DNA from: an uncultured Chloroflexota bacterium | GTDB taxonomy: Bacteria > Chloroflexota > Dehalococcoidia > UBA2979 | Direction: 5' to 3' | Length of the DNA: 6,872 nucleotides | NCBI GenBank assembly: GCA_902827055.1 | Contig: CADEHD010000112.1 | Span: 1-6,872 of the forward strand | Shown: piece after piece, positions 1 through 6,011 of the stretch | Layout: each line of letters opens with the position of its first letter | Numbering within the stretch: position 1 is the first letter of the stretch | Notes under the pieces: generated by a model | The model's input: the letters and a program-made list of their open reading frames with translations, nothing else | The model's database searches: none | Told to the model about the DNA's origin: nothing | Made by a program: the position numbers and the translations under genes

Positions 1-887
1 TGCAGCACCACGCGATTCTGTGCGTAGGTGAATGAGCCGAGGGCGTCGCGTTCTTCGTGGGATGGGTCTTCGAGCAGGCCGAGCGTCTGGTCGGGGTGGC
101 AGGCGAGTACCACCGCGTCGACGTCGCGCAGCGCGCCGGACTCGAGGCAGACCGTGGCTCCACCCTCGGCGCGGCGTCGCACGCCACGCACACCCTCGCC
201 CAGGTGTACGGCGCCCTCGGGTAGTGTCGACAGGATGCGCTCCACGTAGCTGCGGGCACCACCGATGATCCAGCGCCACTCCGGGATGGACCGCGGCGCG
301 AGCACGCCGTGCTGCGCCAGGAACCGGAAGAGGTAGTGGGCCGGGAACCCGAGCACGTCCGCAGGGGCGTTTGACCACGTCGAGGCAGTGAGCGGCACGA
401 TCAGCCCGTAGCGGAAGACGTCGCTGTACCCCCCACGGTCGAGGTACTCCGCGAACGTGATGTCGTGGAGCCGATCCTCGCGCACGGCGCGCGTCGCGTC
501 ACGCTGGAACCGCACGACGTCGTACAGCATGCGGTGGTGACTCCACCGCAGCAGGTTCCGAGGCGACGCGAGGTAGCCGAGCAGGCCGCGACTGCTGAAC
601 TCGAGCGGATCGTTGTCCCAGCTCACCGAGAACGACATTTCGCTGGGTTGCGTCGGCACTCGGAGTTCCGCGAGCAGCCTCGAGAAATGGGTGTACGTGC
701 GCTCGCTGTACACCACGAACCCGACGTCCAGCGGCAGGTCCGCGCCGCGTTCATCGCGGACGACGACGGTGTTGGCGTGCCCGCCTGCGTACGGGTTGCG
801 CTCGAACAGCTCCACCTCGTGGCAGCGGGCGAGCAAGTACGACGCCACCAGGCCGCTGACCCCAGCACCGACGACGGCGATCTTCAT
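1..887 (-). CDS. NAD(P)/FAD-dependent oxidoreductase, COG2907-like (partial, 3' end off window)
   Basis: A flavoprotein oxidoreductase, probably acting on a lipid. About 295 residues are visible; relatives are usually somewhat over 400, so the C-terminal third lies left of position 1. The N terminus is a Rossmann dinucleotide fold: GAGVSG at residues 7-12, an acidic residue ending the second strand (E29) and GGHANT at 35-40, which is typical of COG2907 within the amine-oxidase superfamily. The middle, with WSNAP near residue 185 and FRFLAQHGV after it, also fits. The ATG at 885-887 begins right at the fold and has GGGGAG 10 nt upstream. It diverges from the SRPBCC/SDR pair. Known relatives sit beside cyclopropane fatty-acid synthase and DUF1365 genes, and some act in methylated or furan fatty-acid synthesis, so a role in unsaturated phospholipid acyl modification is inferred. 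The substrate cannot be read from the sequence. Family call is firm; reaction is not. Confidence 0.88.
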   Translation of the reverse strand, partial: MKIAVVGAGVSGLVASYLLARCHEVELFERNPYAGGHANTVVVRDERGADLPLDVGFVVYSERTYTHFSRLLAELRVPTQPSEMSFSVSWDNDPLEFSSRGLLGYLASPRNLLRWSHHRMLYDVVRFQRDATRAVREDRLHDITFAEYLDRGGYSDVFRYGLIVPLTASTWSNAPADVLGFPAHYLFRFLAQHGVLAPRSIPEWRWIIGGARSYVERILSTLPEGAVHLGEGVRGVRRRAEGGATVCLESGALRDVDAVVLACHPDQTLGLLEDPSHEERDALGSFTYAQNRVVL

Positions 888-980
888 CGGCAGGCTGCTC
901 CCCATGCCCGGCCAGCTCGTACGCTGAGATCCATCAGGCGGCGCGTCCGCGCCGGCCTGCGCAGTGAAGGGCGCAGACCC
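888..980. promoter_or_regulatory. Divergent promoter region between the flavoprotein and SRPBCC/SDR genes
   Basis: This 93-bp non-coding gap separates two divergent translation starts and so must hold the control elements of at least one, probably both, units. I see no convincing -35/-10 pair. TACGCT at 920-925 (+ strand) is a weak -10-like hexamer without a matching -35 hexamer. The arrangement implies coordinated control of the two units. Confidence 0.4.
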
Positions 981-1415
981 GTGCCGCAACGCACCGTTCG
1001 TGTCGAAACGCCCTGGGCGCCGGAGCGACTGTTCGCGTACCTCGCCGATCTCCGTAACTTCGCAGAGTGGGACCCGGGGGTGCGGCGGGCCGTGCTCGCG
1101 AGCGGTCCGACCGAGGGGGCCGGGGCAGCATTCGACCTCACTGTCGGCGGAGGCATGGTCCTCCGGTACGTCACCGAGGTGTACGAGCCGCCGCGCCGCC
1201 TCGTCGTCCGGGCGCGCACGGCAGCGCTCGAGTCCCTCGACGAGATCGAGGTGGTCGGCTCCGGAGATGGTTCGGTCGTGACGTACACGGCTGGCCTGGT
1301 CCTCCTCGGGTGGCGAGCGGTGGGCAACCCGGTACTTGGCTTGATGTTCGGACGGATCGTGCGGCAGGCCGCCGACGGCTTGTGCCGGGTCACGAGCGGA
1401 CGGTTGGTCTCGTGA
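981..1415 (+). CDS. SRPBCC family protein (polyketide cyclase/START-like)
   Basis: A small single-domain protein of 144 residues, the usual size for a one-domain SRPBCC/polyketide_cyc2 protein. The N terminus (residues 4-34) has the characteristic first strand followed by the two short helices, with FAYLADLRNFAEWDPGV at 18-34. After it come alternating strands (GGGMVLRYVTEVYEPPRRL, then a charged turn) and a long C-terminal helix near 120-140. These folds form a hydrophobic cavity that binds lipids or other hydrophobic ligands; no catalytic residues are evident. The start is taken as GTG 981, with GAAGG about 10 nt upstream. The open frame continues back to 465, but that part is antisense to the flavoprotein gene and does not look like protein. 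The stop overlaps the next gene by 4 nt (GTGA), so the two are translationally coupled. A role as lipid binder or accessory to the dehydrogenase is inference. Confidence 0.82.
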   Translation: MPQRTVRVETPWAPERLFAYLADLRNFAEWDPGVRRAVLASGPTEGAGAAFDLTVGGGMVLRYVTEVYEPPRRLVVRARTAALESLDEIEVVGSGDGSVVTYTAGLVLLGWRAVGNPVLGLMFGRIVRQAADGLCRVTSGRLVS

Positions 1416-2446
1416 AGCCCCCCCACCTGGTTGCCGACGCCATCGATGCACTGCTCGAGGTGGCGGTCGTGCCCAGCTTCACACGGATGGGCTTCGAGGT
1501 GCGCCGCCGACTCGATGATTGGCGCGACCTCGACTCCTACGACCTGCGCGGACGCGTCGTCCTGCTCACCGGCGCGACCTCCGGACTCGGCCTCGCCGCG
1601 GCGCACCAGTTCGCTCGCTGCGGCGCGACGCTGATCCTCGCTTCGCGCAGCGCCGAGCGGCTGGAGCGGGTGCGCGATGACATCGTGGCGCAGACCGGTA
1701 ACGCCGCAGTCGACATCCTCGAGGTTGACCTCGGCGATTTCGAGGCGGTGCGGGCCGCCGCGGCCGCATTCCAGCTGCGCTACGAGCGCCTCGACGTGCT
1801 GGTTCACAACGCGGGCCTGCTCCTCGAACGCCGCACCAGCAACGCCAGCGGCACTGAGATGACGGTGGCGTCGCAGGTAGTCGGGCCGTTCCTGCTGACC
1901 GGTCTGCTGCTCGCGCCGCTCTTGCGGGCGACTCCCGCGCGCGTGCTCTGGATGTCGTCGGGTGGGATGTACACGGTCCCGCTCACGGTCGACGACCTGG
2001 AGCTCGACGCCTCCATCTATCGCGGCCCCCGCCAGTACGCACTCGCGAAGCGAGCTCAGGTCGTGCTCGCCACGCTGTGGGCTCGCCGCCTCGAGGCGGC
2101 CGGGGTTGTCGTTCACGCGCTGCACCCGGGCTGGGTCGACACGCCCGGCATGTCCGAGGCGCTCCCGGGGTTCACGCGGTTGCTCGGTCGGCAGGCCCGC
2201 ACGCCCGAGCAGGGCGCCGACACGCTGGTGTGGCTGAGCGCTGATGACGCTGCCCTCGAGTCGACCGGCCGCTTCTGGCACGACCGCCGCCCGCGGTCGC
2301 TCCACCGCTGGGTGGGCACCCGGGCCTCGGACACCGCGGCGCGGCGACTGGCCCTCTGGGCGTACTGCGAGCGAACCAGCGGTTGGAAGTGGTCGGACAG
2401 GCTCATCGCTCGATCCTCGGGTGGCCCCGCAGTCGACACAACCTAG
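1412..2446 (+). CDS. Short-chain dehydrogenase/reductase, DHRS12-like
   Basis: A classical NAD(P)-dependent SDR of 344 residues with an N-terminal extension of about 45 residues before the Rossmann fold, as in DHRS12-type enzymes. Visible motifs: cofactor loop TGATSGLG at 53-60, NAG at 133-135, catalytic Ser in MSSGGMYT at 181-188, YxxxK at Y209/K213, then HPGWVDTPG and a C-terminal QGADTLVWL segment with GRFWHDR. The SSGGM, HPGW.DTPG and QGADT..WL blocks match what I recall of DHRS12. One deviation: the Asn of the catalytic tetrad, expected in the strand before GPFLLT, is Gln155. Arg at position 79 in ASRS suggests an NADP preference. The start is GTG 1412, overlapping the SRPBCC stop; the frame is open further upstream, but that would run through the preceding gene. 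It converges on the fasciclin gene across a hairpin. The substrate, perhaps a lipid or sterol-like carbonyl/alcohol, is unknown. Confidence 0.9.
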   Translation: MKPPHLVADAIDALLEVAVVPSFTRMGFEVRRRLDDWRDLDSYDLRGRVVLLTGATSGLGLAAAHQFARCGATLILASRSAERLERVRDDIVAQTGNAAVDILEVDLGDFEAVRAAAAAFQLRYERLDVLVHNAGLLLERRTSNASGTEMTVASQVVGPFLLTGLLLAPLLRATPARVLWMSSGGMYTVPLTVDDLELDASIYRGPRQYALAKRAQVVLATLWARRLEAAGVVVHALHPGWVDTPGMSEALPGFTRLLGRQARTPEQGADTLVWLSADDAALESTGRFWHDRRPRSLHRWVGTRASDTAARRLALWAYCERTSGWKWSDRLIARSSGGPAVDTT

Positions 2447-2504
2447 GCGGACGCGCCGGGGAGTTCATCCGTGCCGCTCCTCGAGTGCGTCGTTCGTTGA
2501 GAGG

Positions 2505-2532
2505 AGGGCGGCGCGCTGCGGCGCGCCGCCCT
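2505..2532. terminator. Bidirectional GC-rich hairpin between convergent genes
   Basis: A perfect inverted repeat: arms AGGGCGGCGCG (2505-2515) and CGCGCCGCCCT (2522-2532). One more C-G pair closes it to leave a TGCG tetraloop, giving a 12-bp stem. It sits between the dehydrogenase stop (2446) and the fasciclin stop (2557), which fits a shared terminator. There is no T-tract on either side, so it is an atypical or L-shaped terminator, or an RNA 3'-end stabiliser. Confidence 0.65.
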
Positions 2533-2556
2533 GAGGGGGAACCTGCAGCCGCTTCG

Positions 2557-3729
2557 TTAGTTCGAGCGGCCGCGAAGCAGGGTGGCCCCCAGCGCACTCG
2601 CGCTCACGAGCGCGGCCAGCCCCAGCAGCCATGCCATGCTGCTGTCGGCACCACCGAGGAACCCACCGTCGCCCGACTTCGGAGCACCCGGCGTCACCTG
2701 CATGGCCGGCGGCAACAGCACCGTGTCGATGACGTGGATGACCCCGTTGCTGGCCTGGATGTCCGTCTGCGTCACCGTCGAGGTGCCGTTCAGCCGCACG
2801 CTGCCACCGGTGACAGCAATCGAGATGCTGCCGCCCTGGACGGTGCGCGCCGTGCTCAGCTTCACGACGTCCGCAGCCAGCGCCTTGCCGGGCACCACGT
2901 GGTACGTCAGGACCTCACGGAGCTGCGCCGGGTTCGCCAGCAGACTCTGCAGCGTCGCGGGTGGGAGCTTCGCGAAGGCCGCGTCCGACGGCGCGAGCAC
3001 CGTGAACGGGCCCGGGCCCTTGAGCGTGTCGACCAGGCCCGCAGCCTGGACGGCTTGCACGAGGGTCTTGAAGGAGCCGGCACCGACGGCCGTATCCACG
3101 ATGTCCTTCGCCGCCGCCTGCGCGGCCGGCGTGCCGGCGGGCGCCGGCGCGGTCTGTGCCGGTGGCAGCAGGACCGTGTCAATGACGTGGATGACGCCAT
3201 TGGTGGCCTGGATGTCCGTCTGCGTCACGGTCGTCGATCCATTGAGCTTCACAGTGCTGCCGCTCACCGCGATGGTGATGTTGCTGCCCTGCACGCTCTT
3301 CGCACTCGTCAGCTTGACCACGTCCGCCGCCTGCACCTTGCCGGCCACCACGTGGTACGTGAGGACGTCGCGCAGCGCCGCCGGGTTCGCGAGGAGTGCT
3401 TGCAGCGTGGCTGCCGGCACCTTCGCGAACGCCTCGTCCGTGGGTGCGAACAGCGTGAATGGTCCCGGGCCCTTGAGCGTCTCGACGAGGCTCGCGGCCT
3501 GCACGGCCTGCACCAGCGTCTTAAAGGAGCCCGCGCCGACCGCGGTATCCACGATGTCCTTCGTGGCCGCCTGCTGTACCGCCGACGCGTCGCCGGACTG
3601 GCCCGGCCTCCCGGCCGCCGAGACTGGAACCGCCACGGCGGTGATCGCGGCGGTGATCAACAGCGAAGGCGCCACCTTCCGCGCCAGGTTCCTCAAGCTA
3701 TTCAGTAGCAAGGCACCACCCCATCTCAC
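2557..3729 (-). CDS. Exported membrane-anchored protein with two fasciclin (FAS1) domains
   Basis: 390 residues from GTG 3729. The N terminus is a signal peptide: basic RNLARK at 13-18, a hydrophobic core at about 19-36, and VSAAG as a likely cleavage site. FAS1 domain 1 spans about 56-190 and domain 2 about 207-341, joined by an Ala/Pro linker. Each has the FAS1 hallmarks: GPGPFT with (L/V)(F/L)AP(T/S)D.AFAK (H1), LTYHVV, and NGVIHVIDTVLLPP (H2). A Gly-rich linker then leads to a C-terminal membrane helix (about 363-384) and a short basic tail; there is no LPXTG sorting signal. FAS1 domains act in cell-surface adhesion or lipid/ligand binding. Actinobacterial relatives such as MPT70/MPT83 belong to the SigK regulon, but no sigma or anti-sigma gene is seen here. 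An alternative start is a TTG a few codons in; both keep the signal peptide. Likely extracytoplasmic and tethered to the membrane. Confidence 0.93.
   Translation of the reverse strand: MRWGGALLLNSLRNLARKVAPSLLITAAITAVAVPVSAAGRPGQSGDASAVQQAATKDIVDTAVGAGSFKTLVQAVQAASLVETLKGPGPFTLFAPTDEAFAKVPAATLQALLANPAALRDVLTYHVVAGKVQAADVVKLTSAKSVQGSNITIAVSGSTVKLNGSTTVTQTDIQATNGVIHVIDTVLLPPAQTAPAPAGTPAAQAAAKDIVDTAVGAGSFKTLVQAVQAAGLVDTLKGPGPFTVLAPSDAAFAKLPPATLQSLLANPAQLREVLTYHVVPGKALAADVVKLSTARTVQGGSISIAVTGGSVRLNGTSTVTQTDIQASNGVIHVIDTVLLPPAMQVTPGAPKSGDGGFLGGADSSMAWLLGLAALVSASALGATLLRGRSN
2707..3111 (-). repeat. FAS1 repeat copy 2 (C-terminal domain)
   Basis: The second of two tandem copies within the fasciclin gene, offset exactly 453 bp (151 codons) from the first with no gaps. 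Conservation is visible in DNA too: the 20-mer at 2753-2772 recurs at 3206-3225. By hand count about 106 of 134 aligned residues match, and most changes are conservative (S/T, K/R, D/E). Confidence 0.85.
3160..3564 (-). repeat. FAS1 repeat copy 1 (N-terminal domain)
   Basis: The first tandem FAS1 copy, paired with the copy at 2707-3111. The block KDIVDTAVGAGSFKTLVQAV is identical in both. This points to a fairly recent internal duplication, or to gene conversion keeping the copies alike. Confidence 0.85.
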
Positions 3730-3884
3730 CTACTACACCTGCTGGACCAGTCCCTGCGGTGTTGCTCACCAGTTGCAGCATATTGCACTGGCCATGCGCA
3801 AGTTCTGGTGAATTGAGGTGACCACGTAATGGCGATGTGTGTCAAGGCGTTGCGTAGGAAGTGGCGAAGTGGCTAGGCTGGCCC
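3730..3884. promoter_or_regulatory. Divergent regulatory region between the fasciclin and SRPBCC/MerR units
   Basis: A 155-bp gap without a supportable gene, visibly more A/T-rich than its surroundings and lying between divergent starts. On the minus strand TATGCT (3782-3777) is a reasonable -10-like hexamer about 48 nt before the fasciclin GTG, but the expected -35 position holds only GAACTT. Also on the minus strand there is a TTGACA (from the TGTCAA at 3840-3845), but no -10 hexamer follows at 16-18 nt. The weak palindrome GGTGACC at 3816-3822 could be an operator half. I could not find a convincing copy of a CarH-type operator here. Calling it a promoter region rests mainly on the divergent arrangement. 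Confidence 0.45.
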
Positions 3885-4376
3885 ATGCCCATCTACCGGC
3901 TCCACGTCGCCCAGCACCTCGCCGTGCCGCCGGACGAGGCGTGGCGCTTCTTCTCGCACCCCGGGAACCTCGCGCTCATCACGCCGCCCGACATGCGTTT
4001 CGAGCTCACCTCGGAGCCGCCCGAGGCGGTCTACCCGGGCCTCATCCTGACGTATCGCCTCAGGCCGCTGCTCGGACTGCCCGCGACATGGGTCACCGAA
4101 ATCACCCACGTCGAACCGGGGCGCCGCTTCGTCGATGAGCAGCGCATCGGTCCGTACCGCCTCTGGCATCACGAGCACACCTTCGCGGCGATCGAGGGTG
4201 GCACCGCGGTCACCGACGACGTCTGGTACGCGCTGCCCTTCGGGCCCATCGGCGGGCTGGCCCATCGGCTGTTGGTGCGCCACCGTCTGCGCACGATCTT
4301 CGCCTTCCGCAGGCAGGTGCTCGCGGATCGCTTCGGACAGCTACCGCATGGACCGGGAGCAACCATCGAGCTGTGA
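3885..4376 (+). CDS. SRPBCC ligand-binding protein, COG4276-like
   Basis: 163 residues and full length for COG4276. The diagnostic features are in order: HVAQHLAVPPDEAWRFFSHP at about 7-26, NLALITPPDMRF at 28-39, a GL.L.YRLRPLLG.P..W strand pair at about 52-69, FVDEQRIGPYRLWHHEHTF at 82-100, and GGTAVTDDVWYALPFGP at 105-121. A helix then ends the domain. These proteins are cytoplasmic START-like folds whose ligand is not established. They are often seen near LitR/CarH regulators, photolyases and fatty-acid modification genes. The ATG at 3885 is preferred: it opens the family's first strand and has TAGG 7 nt upstream. A GTG at 3861 would add eight residues, with GGAA almost touching it. The regulator follows after 34 bp, or overlaps by 29 nt if its ATG start is used, so the two are probably cotranscribed. 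Confidence 0.85.
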   Translation: MPIYRLHVAQHLAVPPDEAWRFFSHPGNLALITPPDMRFELTSEPPEAVYPGLILTYRLRPLLGLPATWVTEITHVEPGRRFVDEQRIGPYRLWHHEHTFAAIEGGTAVTDDVWYALPFGPIGGLAHRLLVRHRLRTIFAFRRQVLADRFGQLPHGPGATIEL

Positions 4377-4399
4377 CGCCGTCGCCCAGAACTCGGGCC

Positions 4400-4410
4400 G
4401 GGAGGACACG
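4400..4410 (+). promoter_or_regulatory. Ribosome binding site that sets the regulator's TTG start
   Basis: GGAGG at 4401-4405 lies 5 nt before TTG 4411. It is by far the best Shine-Dalgarno near the gene's 5' end; the in-frame ATG at 4348 has only a weak GGA upstream. Starting at TTG puts the MerR helix-turn-helix at residue 2, as in relatives. Confidence 0.6.
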
Positions 4411-5337
4411 TTGGAGTACACCGTTCAGGCGGTCGAACGAGCGACAGGTGTGGCCGGCAGTCGGCTGCGGACCTGGGAACGGCGCTACGGCATCCCGTCG
4501 CCGCTCCGGTCCGCCACTGGGCGTCGGCTGTACTCGGAGAGCGACGTACAGGTGATTCGCCGCATGGCCGCGCTAATCGATGCCGGTGTCTCCGCCGCCC
4601 AGGCGGCCGGCGAGGCACGCAACGGGGGCGTCGGCACTCCCGACGCGCTCGAGGCGCCGCGCAGTGATGCGGCCGAGCGGGTATCGCCGCTCGCGCACGA
4701 GGTTCTGGAGGCGGCGCGGACGCTCGATGGCCGTGGCGTCGACGCCGGATTGCAGCGCGCCTTCAGCACGCTCGGGACCGCAGAAGCCCTCGTGGAGGTC
4801 GTCTTCCCGGCGCTGCGCCTCGTGGGCGACGAGTGGGCGTCAGGTCGGTTCAGCGTCGCGCATGAGCACCTGCTGGCCGAGTGCGTCCGGCTGCGCATGG
4901 CAGCCGTCGCGGCGATGGTCCCGGCCCGCCAGGGCCCGGTCGACGTGGTGCTCGCCGGTCCCGACGGCGAACTCCACGACCTCGCGCTGCTCGGGCTCCG
5001 GCTTCTCCTTGCCGAGGCCGGGGTCGTCGTGTGCTACCTCGGCGCGAACGTGCCCGCACCTGCGCTCACCGAGGCAGTCGAGCACCTGCGGCCGCACGCG
5101 GTTGCGCTGTCGGCCACCTCGAGCGTGGCCCTCCCGACGCTGGGGCTCGCGGCGCGCGCTTTGCTCAGCAGCCACTGGCACGGGCGGATCTTCTTCGGTG
5201 GTCTCGCGGTCGCGAGTGGCGACCCGGCCGCGCAATCCATCCCGGGCACACGCCTGCCCGTGCGCATCGACGAGGCCGTGAACGCGATCGTCCGGCACAT
5301 CACGGATGCCCGAGGCGTGCCGGCGCCGCGCGTCTAG
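4411..5337 (+). CDS. MerR-family regulator with B12-binding domain (LitR/CarH-like)
   Basis: 308 residues from TTG 4411. The order is that of LitR/CarH light-responsive repressors: MerR winged HTH at 2-70 (YTVQAVERATGV, then LRTWERRYGIPSP and GRRLYSESDV), a four-helix bundle at about 93-170, and a cobalamin-binding Rossmann domain at about 176-300. The bundle has W142 and E152-H153, matching the Wx9EH signature of adenosylcobalamin photoreceptors. The Rossmann part has ELHDLA at 187-192 (lower-ligand H189), an SxxL-type strand at 234-241 and GG at 263-264. The usual Gly of the ExHxxG loop is Ala192. Known CarH proteins bind DNA as AdoCbl-loaded tetramers in the dark and fall apart in light. 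By family it should repress its own operon and neighbouring genes, which is inference. An ATG at 4348 would add 21 residues and overlap the SRPBCC gene. The stop sits in a CTAG shared with the opposing gene. Confidence 0.9.
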   Translation: MEYTVQAVERATGVAGSRLRTWERRYGIPSPLRSATGRRLYSESDVQVIRRMAALIDAGVSAAQAAGEARNGGVGTPDALEAPRSDAAERVSPLAHEVLEAARTLDGRGVDAGLQRAFSTLGTAEALVEVVFPALRLVGDEWASGRFSVAHEHLLAECVRLRMAAVAAMVPARQGPVDVVLAGPDGELHDLALLGLRLLLAEAGVVVCYLGANVPAPALTEAVEHLRPHAVALSATSSVALPTLGLAARALLSSHWHGRIFFGGLAVASGDPAAQSIPGTRLPVRIDEAVNAIVRHITDARGVPAPRV

Positions 5338-6011
5338 TTCGCCGGGATGGAGATGCGGGCCTCGACGACCATCCCCGGCGCGACCCCGTCCGGCGCATCG
5401 ACGTGCACGCTACGCACCTCGTACTTCGGGTCGTCCTTGGATCGCACGCCGTCGCCGACGAGCGGCACGCGCGCGACGTTCTCCACTCGCGTCGTGAACT
5501 CGATGGCACGAGCGGTCACCGTCACGTCGATGCGCTGCCCGGGCGCAACTGCATCGATGTCGCGCTCCCCCACTTCCAGCACGAGATAGAGGCCGTCCAG
5601 CTGGTGCACGCTCGCGAGGGGCGTCCCGGCCACGACGAACTCACCCGCCTTCGCACTCACCGCGGAGACTCGCCCGCCGAGCGGCGCCTGGATCGGCACC
5701 AGCGAGCCGTCGAGCGCGCTCTGGACCCAGCCGAGGTCCTGACCGCTGCGCACTTCGTCGCCATCACCCACCGCGATGGAGCGCACCGTGCCGCTCGCCG
5801 GCGCCACCACGCGCGCGGAGGGGGCCACCACCCAGCCCTCGGCGGTCACGGTCGTCGTTCCCGATTCGGCCCCCGCGAGCGCTCCCCCGACTGCACCACC
5901 CGTCGCGCCGAGGAGCGCGAGCGCGCCCACGGCCGTGGCCCACCACCTTGAGCTCCGCCGTCCGAGCCACGTCGTGACCCGTTCCGCGAGCGATGCGGCG
6001 CTGGTGGTCAT
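5334..6011 (-). CDS. Possible separately translated membrane fusion protein (internal start of the fusion ORF)
   Basis: Initiation at ATG 6011 would give a 225-residue protein: about 20 residues with a basic end, one membrane helix, then the lipoyl/HlyD-like and beta-barrel regions, which is a normal membrane fusion protein layout. Support comes from AGGAGG at 6024-6019, 7 nt before the ATG, the best Shine-Dalgarno in the window. It is in the same frame as the permease, with no stop between them. Either this is internal initiation within a fusion gene, or the two were separate genes whose permease stop has been lost, by mutation or by sequence error. The protein is shorter than classical HlyD because it lacks a long coiled-coil hairpin. 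Confidence 0.5.
   Translation of the reverse strand: MTTSAASLAERVTTWLGRRSSRWWATAVGALALLGATGGAVGGALAGAESGTTTVTAEGWVVAPSARVVAPASGTVRSIAVGDGDEVRSGQDLGWVQSALDGSLVPIQAPLGGRVSAVSAKAGEFVVAGTPLASVHQLDGLYLVLEVGERDIDAVAPGQRIDVTVTARAIEFTTRVENVARVPLVGDGVRSKDDPKYEVRSVHVDAPDGVAPGMVVEARISIPAN

Noticed and set aside
692..716. TGTAC-rich stretch (GTGTACGTGC and GCTGTACACC) resembling a CarH-type operator half site
   Set aside because: It lies well inside the flavoprotein coding region and the codons there read naturally (Val-Tyr-Ser-Glu-Arg-Thr-Tyr). No consensus spacing could be shown.
465..980. Upstream extension of the SRPBCC frame, giving 316 residues in total
   Set aside because: It is antisense to the flavoprotein gene, Arg/His/Ala-rich without domain features, and the family match begins only after GTG 981. 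It is a high-GC shadow frame.
884..2305. 473-codon open frame on the minus strand
   Set aside because: It lies antisense to the SRPBCC and SDR genes, both of which carry clear motifs. Its own composition (Arg, Gln, His-rich, no hydrophobic core pattern) is typical of a complementary-strand shadow.
2383..3811. Long + strand frames (441 and 409 codons) opposite the fasciclin gene
   Set aside because: They mirror the FAS1 repeats, show duplicated low-complexity sequence, and have no recognisable domain. The minus-strand frame has a signal peptide, two FAS1 domains and a membrane anchor.
3777..3845. A classical -35/-10 promoter for the fasciclin gene using TTGACA on the minus strand
   Set aside because: No acceptable -10 hexamer lies 16-18 nt downstream of the TTGACA, and the TATGCT hexamer is too far from it, so they do not form one promoter.
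4135..4410. 5' extension of the regulator frame to 4135, or to ATG 4348
   Set aside because: The extension overlaps the COG4276-like gene in another frame. The MerR domain starts just after TTG 4411, which has GGAGG ahead of it. ATG 4348 remains possible but has a weak ribosome site.
4881..5951. 356-codon + strand frame crossing the regulator/permease-adaptor convergence
   Set aside because: It overlaps two well-supported genes in other frames or strands and is Arg/Ala/His-rich with no motif.
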